Assembly: GCA_023388535.1 (NCBI GenBank)
Contig: JAEWFZ010000010.1
Span: 1-64,000 of the forward strand
DNA length: 64,000 nucleotides
Direction of reading: 5' to 3'
Source of the DNA: Bacillota bacterium
GTDB taxonomy: Bacteria; Bacillota_I; Bacilli_A; Erysipelotrichales; Erysipelotrichaceae
Shown: positions 8,225 through 16,487 of the stretch, piece by piece
How positions within the stretch are numbered: position 1 is the stretch's first letter
Layout: each line of letters begins with the position of its first letter
Translations under genes and position numbers: made by a program
Notes under the pieces: model-generated
Databases searched by the model: none
What the model saw: the letters and a program-made list of their open reading frames with translations, nothing else
What the model was told of the DNA's origin: nothing

Positions 8225-9347
8225 CATCGCTTTTCAAACCTTGTTAATAGCTATCTGCGTTGGTGTTTCCTGTGCGTTGTTAGGTAGCTTTCTGGTCTTG
8301 CGTAAAATGTCGATGATGATTGATGCGATATCTCATACGGTATTATTAGGAATCGTTTTAGCCTATATGGTCGTACAAGATTTAACCTCTCCTTGGTTGA
8401 TGATTGGTAGCACGATCGCCGGGGTGATGACGGTGGTACTGATTGAACTTTTGGTCAAAAGCAAACGGACTAGTGAAGATACAGCTACTGGTACTATTTT
8501 CCCCTTTCTTTTTAGCTTAGCTATTATTATCATTACCACAAGATTTAGAAACACCCACCTAGATATGCATGCCATCAGCGGTAACCTAGAGTTTGCGGCA
8601 TATGAACCACTCGTCTTGTTTGGTGTGACTTTGGGTTCGAAAACCCTATATACCAATCTCTTGGTGTTGTTACTAATCCTATTGACTTTGTATGCATTAT
8701 TTAAGGAGTTTAAGTTATCGAGTTTTGACTCTGCTTTAGCTAAGACCTTAGGCTTGATGCCCGCCGTTTTACAATATGTTTTAATGACGATGGTTTCTCT
8801 GACCGCCGTAACTTCCTTTAATGCTGTCGGTTCGATACTGGTGGTAGCAATGATGATTGGTCCCGGAGCAACTTCGCTTTTAATGACTAAGGATTTAAAG
8901 ATGACGCTTTGGGTTTCTGGATTGATTGCCAGCTTCAATGCCATTTTGGGATACTTTATAGCCATGTTTGTCTTTAGCGGCCAGGTAAATATTTCAGCTA
9001 CGATCGCTAGTGTGACTTTGATTACCTTTCTACTGGTCTGGACCTTTGAGCCAAATAAGGGTTTAGTAATTCGCATGATTCGTAAATCCAAACAAAAGAA
9101 AGAGTTTGAAGTCTTAGCCTTGTTAATGCACATTGTCCAACACGAAAAAACGCTTGAAGAACAACAAGAACTCGGTATCAACACCTTACCGCTTGAGCTA
9201 AATTGGTCACCAGAACACTATCATAAAGTTTTAGAGCGCGGGATTGCGGAAGGGTACTTAAAGATTTCTAACCAACTCGTAAGTCTTACCAAGCAGGGTA
9301 AGCAATACTATATTTATAAATTAAATAAACTCGGAATCAATCTATGA
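8217..9347 (+). CDS. troD: Metal ABC importer permease with C-terminal winged-helix-like tail
   Basis: 376-residue ABC-3 family permease. Hydrophobic helices fill residues 1-275, with the DAISHTVLLGI segment matching the GDALSHS region of its partner. The last 90 or so residues are soluble and end in GYLKISNQLVSLTKQGKQY, again resembling a winged-helix wing. Both permeases of this importer therefore carry a cytoplasmic domain similar to the N-terminal part of metal-responsive repressors. The long open frame on the opposite strand (8363-9184) is a shadow. It is followed 26 bp later by the repressor gene. Confidence 0.88.
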   Translation: MDSIAFQTLLIAICVGVSCALLGSFLVLRKMSMMIDAISHTVLLGIVLAYMVVQDLTSPWLMIGSTIAGVMTVVLIELLVKSKRTSEDTATGTIFPFLFSLAIIIITTRFRNTHLDMHAISGNLEFAAYEPLVLFGVTLGSKTLYTNLLVLLLILLTLYALFKEFKLSSFDSALAKTLGLMPAVLQYVLMTMVSLTAVTSFNAVGSILVVAMMIGPGATSLLMTKDLKMTLWVSGLIASFNAILGYFIAMFVFSGQVNISATIASVTLITFLLVWTFEPNKGLVIRMIRKSKQKKEFEVLALLMHIVQHEKTLEEQQELGINTLPLELNWSPEHYHKVLERGIAEGYLKISNQLVSLTKQGKQYYIYKLNKLGINL

Positions 9348-9373
9348 TATGATACCTTTAATAGAGGTGTTTT

Positions 9374-10021
9374 ATGTATCGTTCCGAAGAAGATTATCTA
9401 AAAACTATTTATGAGTTAACGGTGGAAAGCAAACGTTCACAAGTTAAAAATGTGGAAATTGCCCATCAATTAGGCCATAGCGATCAAAGCGTCAATGAAA
9501 AAATTCGTAAACTAGAAGCCAAGGAGTATGTTGTCTTTGAACCTTATCGTGGGGTCTCCTTAACTGAAAAAGGGCTACAAGAAGCGATTCGCATGGTTCG
9601 TGCTCATCGCTTGTGGGAAGTTTTTTTGTTTCAAGAACTAGAGTTTTCATGGAGCGATTTACATCAAGATGCGGAAGAATTAGAACACGCTAGCAGTGAA
9701 CGAGTCGTAACCAAACTCTATCACTATTTAAATGCGCCCGATTATTGTTATCACGGAAATCCAATCCCGGATTTGGACGGTCAGGTTAAAGCCATGGCCT
9801 GGCGTGGTTTAGCCTCTTTAGAGGTTGGTGAGGTGTTTGTTCTTAATCGAGTTTTGGATCAAAAGGAATTACTAGAATTTTTAGATGAGAGAAACTTAAA
9901 AATAGGTTCAAAACTCACCGTATTAGAAAAGAATGAATTTGCTAGTTTAATCACCGTGGCATCCAAAAAAGATACGATTTCAATACCAACCACTATCGCA
10001 TCCATGATCTTTACCTTTTAA
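9374..10021 (+). CDS. troR: DtxR-family metal-dependent repressor (TroR/MntR-like)
   Basis: 215 residues. Residues 1-70 are a winged-helix DNA-binding domain (YRSEEDYLKTIYEL, QSVNEKIRKLEAK, VSLTEKGLQEA). Residues 75-140 form the dimerisation/metal-binding region with the conserved RAHRLWEVFL and ELEHASSERV segments. The C-terminal 70 residues resemble the FeoA/SH3-like domain of longer family members. The ribosome site AGAGGTG precedes the ATG. As last gene of the importer operon it most likely represses the promoter at 5418-5470 when metal is bound. Manganese is the usual co-repressor in close relatives; which ion applies here is not visible. Confidence 0.88.
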   Translation: MYRSEEDYLKTIYELTVESKRSQVKNVEIAHQLGHSDQSVNEKIRKLEAKEYVVFEPYRGVSLTEKGLQEAIRMVRAHRLWEVFLFQELEFSWSDLHQDAEELEHASSERVVTKLYHYLNAPDYCYHGNPIPDLDGQVKAMAWRGLASLEVGEVFVLNRVLDQKELLEFLDERNLKIGSKLTVLEKNEFASLITVASKKDTISIPTTIASMIFTF

Positions 10022-10048
10022 TGAAAATCGTCCTTCATTAACGTTTTC
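10018..10048 (+). terminator. Hairpin at the end of the metal operon
   Basis: TTAATGAA and TTCATTAA form an 8-bp perfect stem that starts at the troR stop codon and is followed shortly by CGTTTT. AT-rich and with a weak T-run, so termination may be partial. Confidence 0.5.
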
Positions 10049-10054
10049 TCATAA

Positions 10055-10083
10055 TTGACAAATAGCCTTTGATTGCTTAAAAT
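10055..10083 (+). promoter_or_regulatory. Promoter of the purine operon
   Basis: Consensus -35 TTGACA (10055-10060), 17-bp spacer and -10 TAAAAT (10078-10083). Transcription would start around 10090, just ahead of the riboswitch aptamer. Confidence 0.75.
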
Positions 10084-10097
10084 TGGTGTGTCTTATT

Positions 10098-10176
10098 TCA
10101 TCCAGATTTTAATGCCTAAAATATGGTTAGGCAGTTTCTACCGGTTCACCGTAAATGAATCGACAAGTATGAATGA
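10098..10176 (+). ncRNA. Purine (guanine-type) riboswitch aptamer
   Basis: The three-way junction is complete. P2 is GCCTAA/TTAGGC (10114-10119/10127-10132) with loop AATATGG. J2/3 is AGTTTCTAC. P3 is CGGTTCA/TGAATCG (10142-10148/10156-10162) with loop CCGTAAA. P1 is a 12-position helix with two mismatches (10098-10109/10165-10176). The base that sets specificity in J3/1 is C10164, which in this family means guanine or hypoxanthine rather than adenine. It precedes purC, so high guanine should stop expression of the whole purine operon. Confidence 0.87.
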
Positions 10177-10186
10177 TCTTGGCTTC

Positions 10187-10211
10187 GGGTCGAGTTTGTT
10201 CGACCTTTTTC
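10187..10211 (+). terminator. Riboswitch expression-platform terminator
   Basis: GGTCGA/TCGACC form a 6-bp stem with a 6-base loop, followed by TTTTT. It lies 11 bp after the aptamer and about 40 bp before purC, the standard arrangement for a transcription-off guanine riboswitch. Confidence 0.8.
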
Positions 10212-10248
10212 ATTTGGTAAATAAGAATTCCAACAAAGGAGTTAAAGT

Positions 10249-10935
10249 ATGAACTTAGTTTATCAAGGCAAAACCAAAGATGTCTATGAGTATCAAGACG
10301 GCTTATATCTACTAAAATTTAAAGACGACGTAACCGGAAGTGAAGGCGTATTTGATCCAGGCGCGAATCAAGTAGGACTGACCATCGATGGAATGGGTTT
10401 AAGTAACCTTAAAATGTCGTCTTTTTTCTTTCAACGCTTATTAGAGGCTAATATCGAAAGCCATTATGTATCAAGCGATCTCAATGAAAAAACGATGATT
10501 GTCCATAAAGTAAAACCATTTGGTAATGGCTTGGAAGTAATCTGTCGCTATCGAGCGGTTGGTAGTTTCATTCGCCGATATGGACAGTATATAAGTAATG
10601 AAGCGGCCTTAGACGGGTATGTTGAATTTACCTTAAAGGACGATCGACGTAACGATCCCTTAATCACCAAAGAAGGTTTATTAGCTTTAGGTATTGTAAA
10701 TACTCAACAATATGACCGCTTAGTCGCTTTAACCCAACAAATAAGTAGTCTAATCAAAGACATTCTGGCCACTAAAGGTTTAGAACTTTACGATATTAAA
10801 TTAGAGTTTGGAACTTTAGAGAACGGAACCATCGTCCTTATGGACGAATTGTCAGCGGGTAATATGCGGGTTTATAAAGACGGCAAGAGCATCCAACCAC
10901 TAGAGCTAGAAAAGCTCTTACTAGGGGGAGAATAG
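10249..10935 (+). CDS. purC: SAICAR synthetase
   Basis: Phosphoribosylaminoimidazole-succinocarboxamide synthase joins CAIR and aspartate with ATP. At 228 residues it has family length. Typical segments are YQGKTKDVYE at the N-terminus, ICRYRAVGSFIRRYG in the middle, LYDIKLEFG and LMDELSAGNMRVY near the end. In many relatives the last motif reads DEISPDTxR, so the loop here (DELSAGNMR) is slightly diverged. Ribosome site AAAGGAG. First gene of the purine operon; purL follows after 4 bp. Confidence 0.9.
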   Translation: MNLVYQGKTKDVYEYQDGLYLLKFKDDVTGSEGVFDPGANQVGLTIDGMGLSNLKMSSFFFQRLLEANIESHYVSSDLNEKTMIVHKVKPFGNGLEVICRYRAVGSFIRRYGQYISNEAALDGYVEFTLKDDRRNDPLITKEGLLALGIVNTQQYDRLVALTQQISSLIKDILATKGLELYDIKLEFGTLENGTIVLMDELSAGNMRVYKDGKSIQPLELEKLLLGGE

Positions 10936-10939
10936 TAAT

Positions 10940-13900
10940 ATGAGTTTTCAACGGATTATTATTGAAAAACAACCACAGTTTAACCGGGAGGCACAACTAA
11001 CCAAAGCAGACTTAAAAGCCTACTTAAACTATGATTGTCAGGTCCGGGTACTCAATGTCTATGACTTAAAAAATGCTACCCAAGCTCAAGCAGAAACGAT
11101 TTGCCAAGAAGTTTTATATACTCCTAACCAAGATCTAACACCAATAAAAGAAGTAAACTTAGAAAAAAAACAACACGCTTTTCAAACACAGTATCATGTC
11201 GGTGGTTTCAACCAACGTCAAGATAGCACCCAACGCATTATTAATAATTTATTAGGCTTTGAAGAAATTGAAGTATTTTGTTCAAAGATTTTTATTTTTG
11301 AAGGACTCGATGAACTTCAATTTGAAACGGTTAAAAACTATTTAATTAATCCGATTGAAAGTATTGAAATTGAATTAAATAGCCATCACCATCCAAAATA
11401 TGAACAAAAACAGAATCTAAATCCAATCATGAAGGGATTTATCACTACATCGAGTGAAGACGTAGAAGCCTTAGCTAATAGCTATGAAGTCTATATGGAA
11501 CTCTTAGATTTAGAACATACTCAAGCCTATTTCCAACAACAAAAACGCGATCCATCCGTAGCCGAGTTAAAAATGTTAGAAACCTACTGGTCCGACCATT
11601 GTCGCCATACGACCTTTTTAACTCATTTAGAAGATATCGCCATCGAAGATAGTCCTTATGCCCCAAGCATCCAGAAAGCTTTCCAAGAATATTTAGAAAT
11701 TCGTCAAGCGACTGGTCGTGCGGAAAAACCAATCACCTTAATGGATTTAGCGACGATTAATATGCGCTTTCTTAAAAAACACAATTTACTAAAGGCTTTA
11801 GAAGATAGCGAAGAGAATAATGCTTGTTCGGTAGTCATTGATGTTGAAGTCGATGATCGTTTGGAACCATGGTTATTACTATTTAAAAACGAAACCCATA
11901 ATCATCCTACAGAGATTGAACCTTTTGGAGGTGCTTCTACCTGTTTAGGGGGCGCCATCCGAGATCCTCTTTCAGCGCGTGCCTATTGTTATCAAGCGAT
12001 GCGAATTACCGGGGCCGCTAACCCACTAGCAGGTCCGCAACAACAGCGAAGTGGCAAACTAGCCCAGCAACAAATCACGAAATTGGCGATGGCTGGTTAT
12101 TCTTCCTATGGTAATCAGATTGGCATTCCGGCTGGTTTGGTAAAAGAAGTTTATCATCCTGGTTTTGAAGCCAAACGCATGGAGCTTGGAGCTTTGGTGA
12201 CGGGGGTGCCACTTGCTTGGGTAACGCGTAAAACCCCAGAGGCCGGCGATTTAATTGTTTTACTCGGTGGTAAAACCGGTCGTGATGGCATCGGCGCAGC
12301 GGTTGGTTCTTCGACCACCCAAGAAGTTGATGCTCTAGAAAGCAAGCAAGCCGAAGTTCAAAAAGGTAATCCACCGGTTGAACGAAAAATCGTGCGCCTC
12401 TTTAGAAATCCTAAAGCAACCAAATTAATTAAAAGATGTAATGATTTTGGCGCCGGTGGGGTTGCGGTAGCCATCGGTGAATTAGCGGATGGTATCGAAA
12501 TCCATTTAGATAAAGTTCCAACTAAATATCCAGGTTTATCGCCGATGGAAATTGCGCTTTCCGAATCACAAGAACGCATGGCTGTGGTCATTGATCCTAA
12601 AGATTTAGATGCTTTTGTAAAACTTGCTTTAGCTGAAGATTTAGAAGCTCCAGTTGTAGCAAAAGTTACCGACCGCAACAAAGTTGAGATGTATTATCAC
12701 GATCAAGAAATCATTTCTATCGATCGAGAATTTATTAATACCTCTGGTGCGGTGCGTGTTCAAGAAAAGGTAAGCGTAGAAGCGTCCACTCAACCGGTTA
12801 TAACTAATCCAGAGTGGATTAAAGGCAAAGATTTCGAAACCGACTATTTAAACAATTTAAGCCATTTATCTACCGCATCTCAAAAAGGTTTGGCTCAAAA
12901 TTTTGACCATACCGCAGGCGGTGCGACCATGTTTAGCCTTTATGGCGGAAGAAATCAAATGACAGCCCAGGAAGGTATGGTAGCCAAAATTCCAGTTATT
13001 AACAAGACGACCTCTACGGTCTCGTTAATGAGTTATGGTTATGATCCGATGATCGCCCAGACTTCACCGTTTCACGGGGGGTATTTTGCGGTCTTGGATT
13101 CTTTAACCAAACAGATGGCCATGGGAGCCGATATTTCAAGAGTTCACTTAAGTTTTCAAGAATATTTCCCAAGTCTTAAAGCTAACCCGCAATTATGGGG
13201 TAGACCGCTAGCTAGTTTATTGGGGGCCTTCAGTGTACTCAATAGCTTTAATTTAGCAGCAATCGGTGGCAAAGACAGTATGTCGGGAAGTTATGAAGAG
13301 CTAGAAGTTCCACCAACTCTAGTAAGTTTTGCGGTAAGTCATCAAGACGCTCAATATTTAGTTTCTCGAGAATTTAAAGAAGCCAATCATTTAGTAGTTC
13401 TTTTAGAAAATAAATTAGATGATCAGTACTTACTTGATTTAAATCACAGCAAGGCATTGTTTGACAAGGTCTACGAATTAATTCAAGCCAAGAAAGTCTG
13501 GGCTAGTTCAACGATTCCTATCGGAGGTATCCATTTAGCGATTGCCCAAATGGCGATGGGTAATGGGATTGGTTTTACCTATGAATCGTTATCTAAAGAC
13601 TATTTCAAGCCAATGCCTGGGAGCTTGCTTTTAGAAATTGAGGCCTCTGATTTACACTTATTAGAAGCCTTCGATCCAATGGTTATCGGAAAGACTAACG
13701 AAAGCAGCAAAATCACGCTTAACGGTTATAGCTATAAAATCAACGAATTAATCGCTAGCCATATCAAACCATTGAATTCAGTCTTTCCATTAAAAGAAAA
13801 CGATGGACAAAGCGAAGCTTATCCTTATTTCCAACAAAACCCAGAAACGGCTAAAGACAAGCTAAATAAAGTTAAAGTTTTAATTCCGGTTTATATGGGA

Positions 13901-14644
13901 ACCACCGGAGAATATGATTTAGCCGCTCAGTTTGAAAAAGCAGGTGCCCAAGTAGAAGTTATGATTCTCAAGGAAAAGGTTGACTATCAGCAATTAGCCC
14001 AAGCCATCGATAAGGTTCAAATTTTAGCTTTACCACATGGCTATAGCTTAGGTAATGAACCTGAGCTGGCTGGCAAAGTAATGGAATTGATATTAAGAGA
14101 AGCCTCGGTTCAAAAGGCTATCGAAGCTCTATTACAACGAGATGGCTTAATTCTCGGTATTGGTTCGGGTATGGCCACGTTGTTAAATCTGGGCTTATTA
14201 ACTTCTGGAAAATATCAAAACAGTTCTGAGAACAAGGTTCTCTTAACTTACAATCAAACCAACAATTTTGTATCGCGGTTGGTACATTTAGAAGTAACTT
14301 CTAATCGCAGTCCTTGGTTTAGACTAATGCAGACTAAGGATCAATATTCCGTTCCTTTCGCAACCGATCAAGGTAGATTGGTCTTAGCTGGTTTAGACAA
14401 CCAACAGGGACAATTAGTTACTCGCTATATCGCCCTAGAGAACGATGGTCGAGTTGATGGCTATAACCCAAGTGGCTCTAGCTTAGCGGTTGAATCTATT
14501 TGTAGCCCTTGTGGTCGTATTATTGGCTTTACAACATCAATTGACCGTGTCTTTGAGGAAACTTTAGTTAATGAAGTTTCGCTTGGAAAACATCGTATTT
14601 TCGAGTCCGGGGTATCATATTTTACCAATAAGGAGGTAGCATGA
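10940..14644 (+). CDS. purL: FGAM synthase, single-chain, with degenerate glutaminase domain
   Basis: Phosphoribosylformylglycinamidine synthase converts FGAR to FGAM with ATP and an amide nitrogen. This is the long single-chain form (1234 residues). Order: N-terminal PurS-like part, two tandem synthetase halves, C-terminal class I amidotransferase domain from about residue 960. The synthetase part looks intact (TYWSDHCRHT, FKNETHNHPTEIEPFGGA). The glutaminase does not: the nucleophile elbow normally GICNG reads GIGSG (residues 1073-1077), so Gly1075 replaces Cys. The usual AHGEGR reads ATDQGR, and the C-terminal His-x-Glu region reads TSIDR (about 1199-1203). The domain is kept full length, so it may be needed for folding. 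The enzyme should use ammonia directly or from a partner. Four-base overlap with purE. Confidence 0.92.
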   Translation: MSFQRIIIEKQPQFNREAQLTKADLKAYLNYDCQVRVLNVYDLKNATQAQAETICQEVLYTPNQDLTPIKEVNLEKKQHAFQTQYHVGGFNQRQDSTQRIINNLLGFEEIEVFCSKIFIFEGLDELQFETVKNYLINPIESIEIELNSHHHPKYEQKQNLNPIMKGFITTSSEDVEALANSYEVYMELLDLEHTQAYFQQQKRDPSVAELKMLETYWSDHCRHTTFLTHLEDIAIEDSPYAPSIQKAFQEYLEIRQATGRAEKPITLMDLATINMRFLKKHNLLKALEDSEENNACSVVIDVEVDDRLEPWLLLFKNETHNHPTEIEPFGGASTCLGGAIRDPLSARAYCYQAMRITGAANPLAGPQQQRSGKLAQQQITKLAMAGYSSYGNQIGIPAGLVKEVYHPGFEAKRMELGALVTGVPLAWVTRKTPEAGDLIVLLGGKTGRDGIGAAVGSSTTQEVDALESKQAEVQKGNPPVERKIVRLFRNPKATKLIKRCNDFGAGGVAVAIGELADGIEIHLDKVPTKYPGLSPMEIALSESQERMAVVIDPKDLDAFVKLALAEDLEAPVVAKVTDRNKVEMYYHDQEIISIDREFINTSGAVRVQEKVSVEASTQPVITNPEWIKGKDFETDYLNNLSHLSTASQKGLAQNFDHTAGGATMFSLYGGRNQMTAQEGMVAKIPVINKTTSTVSLMSYGYDPMIAQTSPFHGGYFAVLDSLTKQMAMGADISRVHLSFQEYFPSLKANPQLWGRPLASLLGAFSVLNSFNLAAIGGKDSMSGSYEELEVPPTLVSFAVSHQDAQYLVSREFKEANHLVVLLENKLDDQYLLDLNHSKALFDKVYELIQAKKVWASSTIPIGGIHLAIAQMAMGNGIGFTYESLSKDYFKPMPGSLLLEIEASDLHLLEAFDPMVIGKTNESSKITLNGYSYKINELIASHIKPLNSVFPLKENDGQSEAYPYFQQNPETAKDKLNKVKVLIPVYMGTTGEYDLAAQFEKAGAQVEVMILKEKVDYQQLAQAIDKVQILALPHGYSLGNEPELAGKVMELILREASVQKAIEALLQRDGLILGIGSGMATLLNLGLLTSGKYQNSSENKVLLTYNQTNNFVSRLVHLEVTSNRSPWFRLMQTKDQYSVPFATDQGRLVLAGLDNQQGQLVTRYIALENDGRVDGYNPSGSSLAVESICSPCGRIIGFTTSIDRVFEETLVNEVSLGKHRIFESGVSYFTNKEVA

Positions 14645-15129
14645 AAGTTCATATTGTAATGGGATCGTATTCGGATAAAGCTATTGGCGATCAAGTCGTT
14701 TCGGTTTTAAAGGAATTCGAGGTTGACTATAGTTATCGGGTGATTTCCGCTCATCGCACCCCACAACAAGCCCAAGAGCTGGCTAGGGAAGTGGAACAGA
14801 ACAATCAACAAGTAATTATCGCTATTGCTGGTAAAGCGGCACATTTAGCCGGTGTTTTAGCTTCGCTCACGACCGTTCCAGTGATTGGTGTACCGGTTAA
14901 AGCGAGTACGTTGGATGGACTGGACGCTTTGCTTGCTACCGTACAAATGCCTAAAGGGGTACCGGTAGCTACGGTGGCTATCGATGGTGGAGCTAATGCG
15001 GCTTTATTGGCCCTTCAAATGTTGGCTTTAGCGGATGATAATTTACGCCAAAAACTAAAAGACTATAAACAACAACTTAGCCAAGAGACCGTAGCTATGG
15101 ATGAAAAACTTCAAAAGGAGTTAAATTAG
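14641..15129 (+). CDS. purE: N5-CAIR mutase / AIR carboxylase catalytic subunit
   Basis: 162 residues. Class I features are MGSYSD at the N-terminus, ISAHRTP, VPVIGVPVK, and VQMPKGVPVATVAID followed by ANAALLALQML. Two loops differ from the familiar pattern: the usual AGAGGAAHLPG reads AIAGKAAHLAG, and the AIGxAGAANAALL loop is two residues shorter (AIDGGANAALL). Both line the nucleotide site in known structures, so activity or CO2/N5-CAIR preference might be altered. No purK is present in the operon. The gene overlaps purL by 4 bp and purF by 1 bp. Family assignment is safe; the biochemical class is not certain. Confidence 0.85.
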   Translation: MKVHIVMGSYSDKAIGDQVVSVLKEFEVDYSYRVISAHRTPQQAQELAREVEQNNQQVIIAIAGKAAHLAGVLASLTTVPVIGVPVKASTLDGLDALLATVQMPKGVPVATVAIDGGANAALLALQMLALADDNLRQKLKDYKQQLSQETVAMDEKLQKELN

Positions 15130-16487
15130 TGAGTGGGGTTGTCGGCATCTATGGACCCCAGGGAAGCCATGTAGCTCAAGATTTATACTATGCTCTTTAT
15201 GCCCTTCAACATCGCGGTCAATTGACCTGTGGTATGGCGGTAAATCAAGGTGGCAAAATCGAGACTTTAAAAGGTATGGGCTTAATCCATGATGTCGTTG
15301 GCGATAAGGATATTCCCCATCTTCTCGGCAATTTTGGAATTGGTCATATTAAATCATCGACCAGTTTCGAAGCGCCAAATAAATACAATGTTGAGCCGAT
15401 GACGGTCCGTTACAAACATGGTTCTATTAGTTGTTGTAGTGATGGTGAAATCGTCAACTACAAACAACTACGTGCTCAATTGGAAAATAAAGGCGCCTTA
15501 TTTCAAACCGAATTAAATGCAGAATTGGTAGCTTTTCTTATCGCTCGCTATCAAAAAAATGGATTTAAACAAGCGCTTTTAAAAACTATAGAAAAGCTTC
15601 AAGGATCTTATTGCTTAGTGGGCATGAGTCAAGAAGCGCTCTGGGTGGCCCGCGATTCTCATGGTATTAAACCATTAACCTTGGGTACTTATGAAGATCA
15701 TTGGATCGTTGCTTCTGAATCTTGTGCCATTGAAACCATCGGTGGACAAGTAGTCCGTGATGTTTTACCAGGAGAAATTATCTACATCGATAAAGATGGC
15801 CTTCAAACTTTGAGTCATCAACCCAATCAACGCGCCTTATGTTTATTTGAGTTGGTCTATTTATCGCGACCAGATTCTACGATTGATGATCGTTCGGTCT
15901 ATATGACGCGGGTTGAAATTGGTAAACAGTTATATCGTGAACATCCGATTGCGGATGCGGATATCGTAATTGGAGCGCCAGACTCTGGTATTATTCCAGC
16001 CATTGGCTATGCGCAAGCTTCAAAAATTCCATATGCGGAAGGATTGATTAAGAATCGATATATCGGAAGAACCTTCATTGAACCAACGCTGGTTCAAAGA
16101 GAAAACGAAGTACGGATTAAACTTAATCCCTTAAAAGAAAACATTAAAGGGAAAAGAGTCATCCTAGTTGATGATTCCATCGTTCGTGGTACGACCATGA
16201 AACGTACGGTTAAGATGCTTTATGCGGCTGGAGCTAAGGCGGTACATTTAGCAATAGCTTCGCCACCTGTTAGTGAATCTTGCCATTTAGGCTTAAATAC
16301 TCCCTATGTGGATGAGCTCTATGCTCATTCCCGAAGCATCGAAGCGATGAAAGAAGATTTAGGGGTGGATTCACTTAGTTTTATTTCCATAGAAGGCATT
16401 CTTAAAGCCGCTGGTGGCGAGAATGGTTTCTGTAAAGGATGCTTTAACGGCATCTATCCGGTTGATAAAGTTGAGGTAGATAAGTAA
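15129..16487 (+). CDS. purF: Amidophosphoribosyltransferase with degenerate glutaminase domain
   Basis: First enzyme of purine synthesis, making phosphoribosylamine from PRPP. 452 residues; the GTG start at 15129 sits 7 bp after AAAAGGAG. The N-terminal Ntn amidotransferase domain keeps its fold markers (GIYG, LQHRGQ, GIGH) but not its catalytic residues. The nucleophile Cys after Met is Ser2. The glutamine-binding Arg of GHVRY is Lys75, AHNGNL reads CSDGEI (Asn to Asp105), and the TSDSE Asp is Asn130. The C-terminal phosphoribosyltransferase domain is intact, with PRPP loop VILVDDSIVRGTT (about 344-356). Cysteines near 238, 385, 435 and 438 match the Fe-S ligands of the Bacillus enzyme. It probably works with free ammonia. 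Confidence 0.92.
   Translation: MSGVVGIYGPQGSHVAQDLYYALYALQHRGQLTCGMAVNQGGKIETLKGMGLIHDVVGDKDIPHLLGNFGIGHIKSSTSFEAPNKYNVEPMTVRYKHGSISCCSDGEIVNYKQLRAQLENKGALFQTELNAELVAFLIARYQKNGFKQALLKTIEKLQGSYCLVGMSQEALWVARDSHGIKPLTLGTYEDHWIVASESCAIETIGGQVVRDVLPGEIIYIDKDGLQTLSHQPNQRALCLFELVYLSRPDSTIDDRSVYMTRVEIGKQLYREHPIADADIVIGAPDSGIIPAIGYAQASKIPYAEGLIKNRYIGRTFIEPTLVQRENEVRIKLNPLKENIKGKRVILVDDSIVRGTTMKRTVKMLYAAGAKAVHLAIASPPVSESCHLGLNTPYVDELYAHSRSIEAMKEDLGVDSLSFISIEGILKAAGGENGFCKGCFNGIYPVDKVEVDK

Noticed and set aside
8363..9184. 273-residue open frame on the minus strand opposite troD
   Set aside because: It is antisense to a clear permease, has no ribosome site or homology, and comes from codon bias of a membrane protein gene.
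10098..10176. Adenine or 2'-deoxyguanosine riboswitch
   Set aside because: The J3/1 base is C and the J2/3 and loop sequences are canonical for the guanine class.
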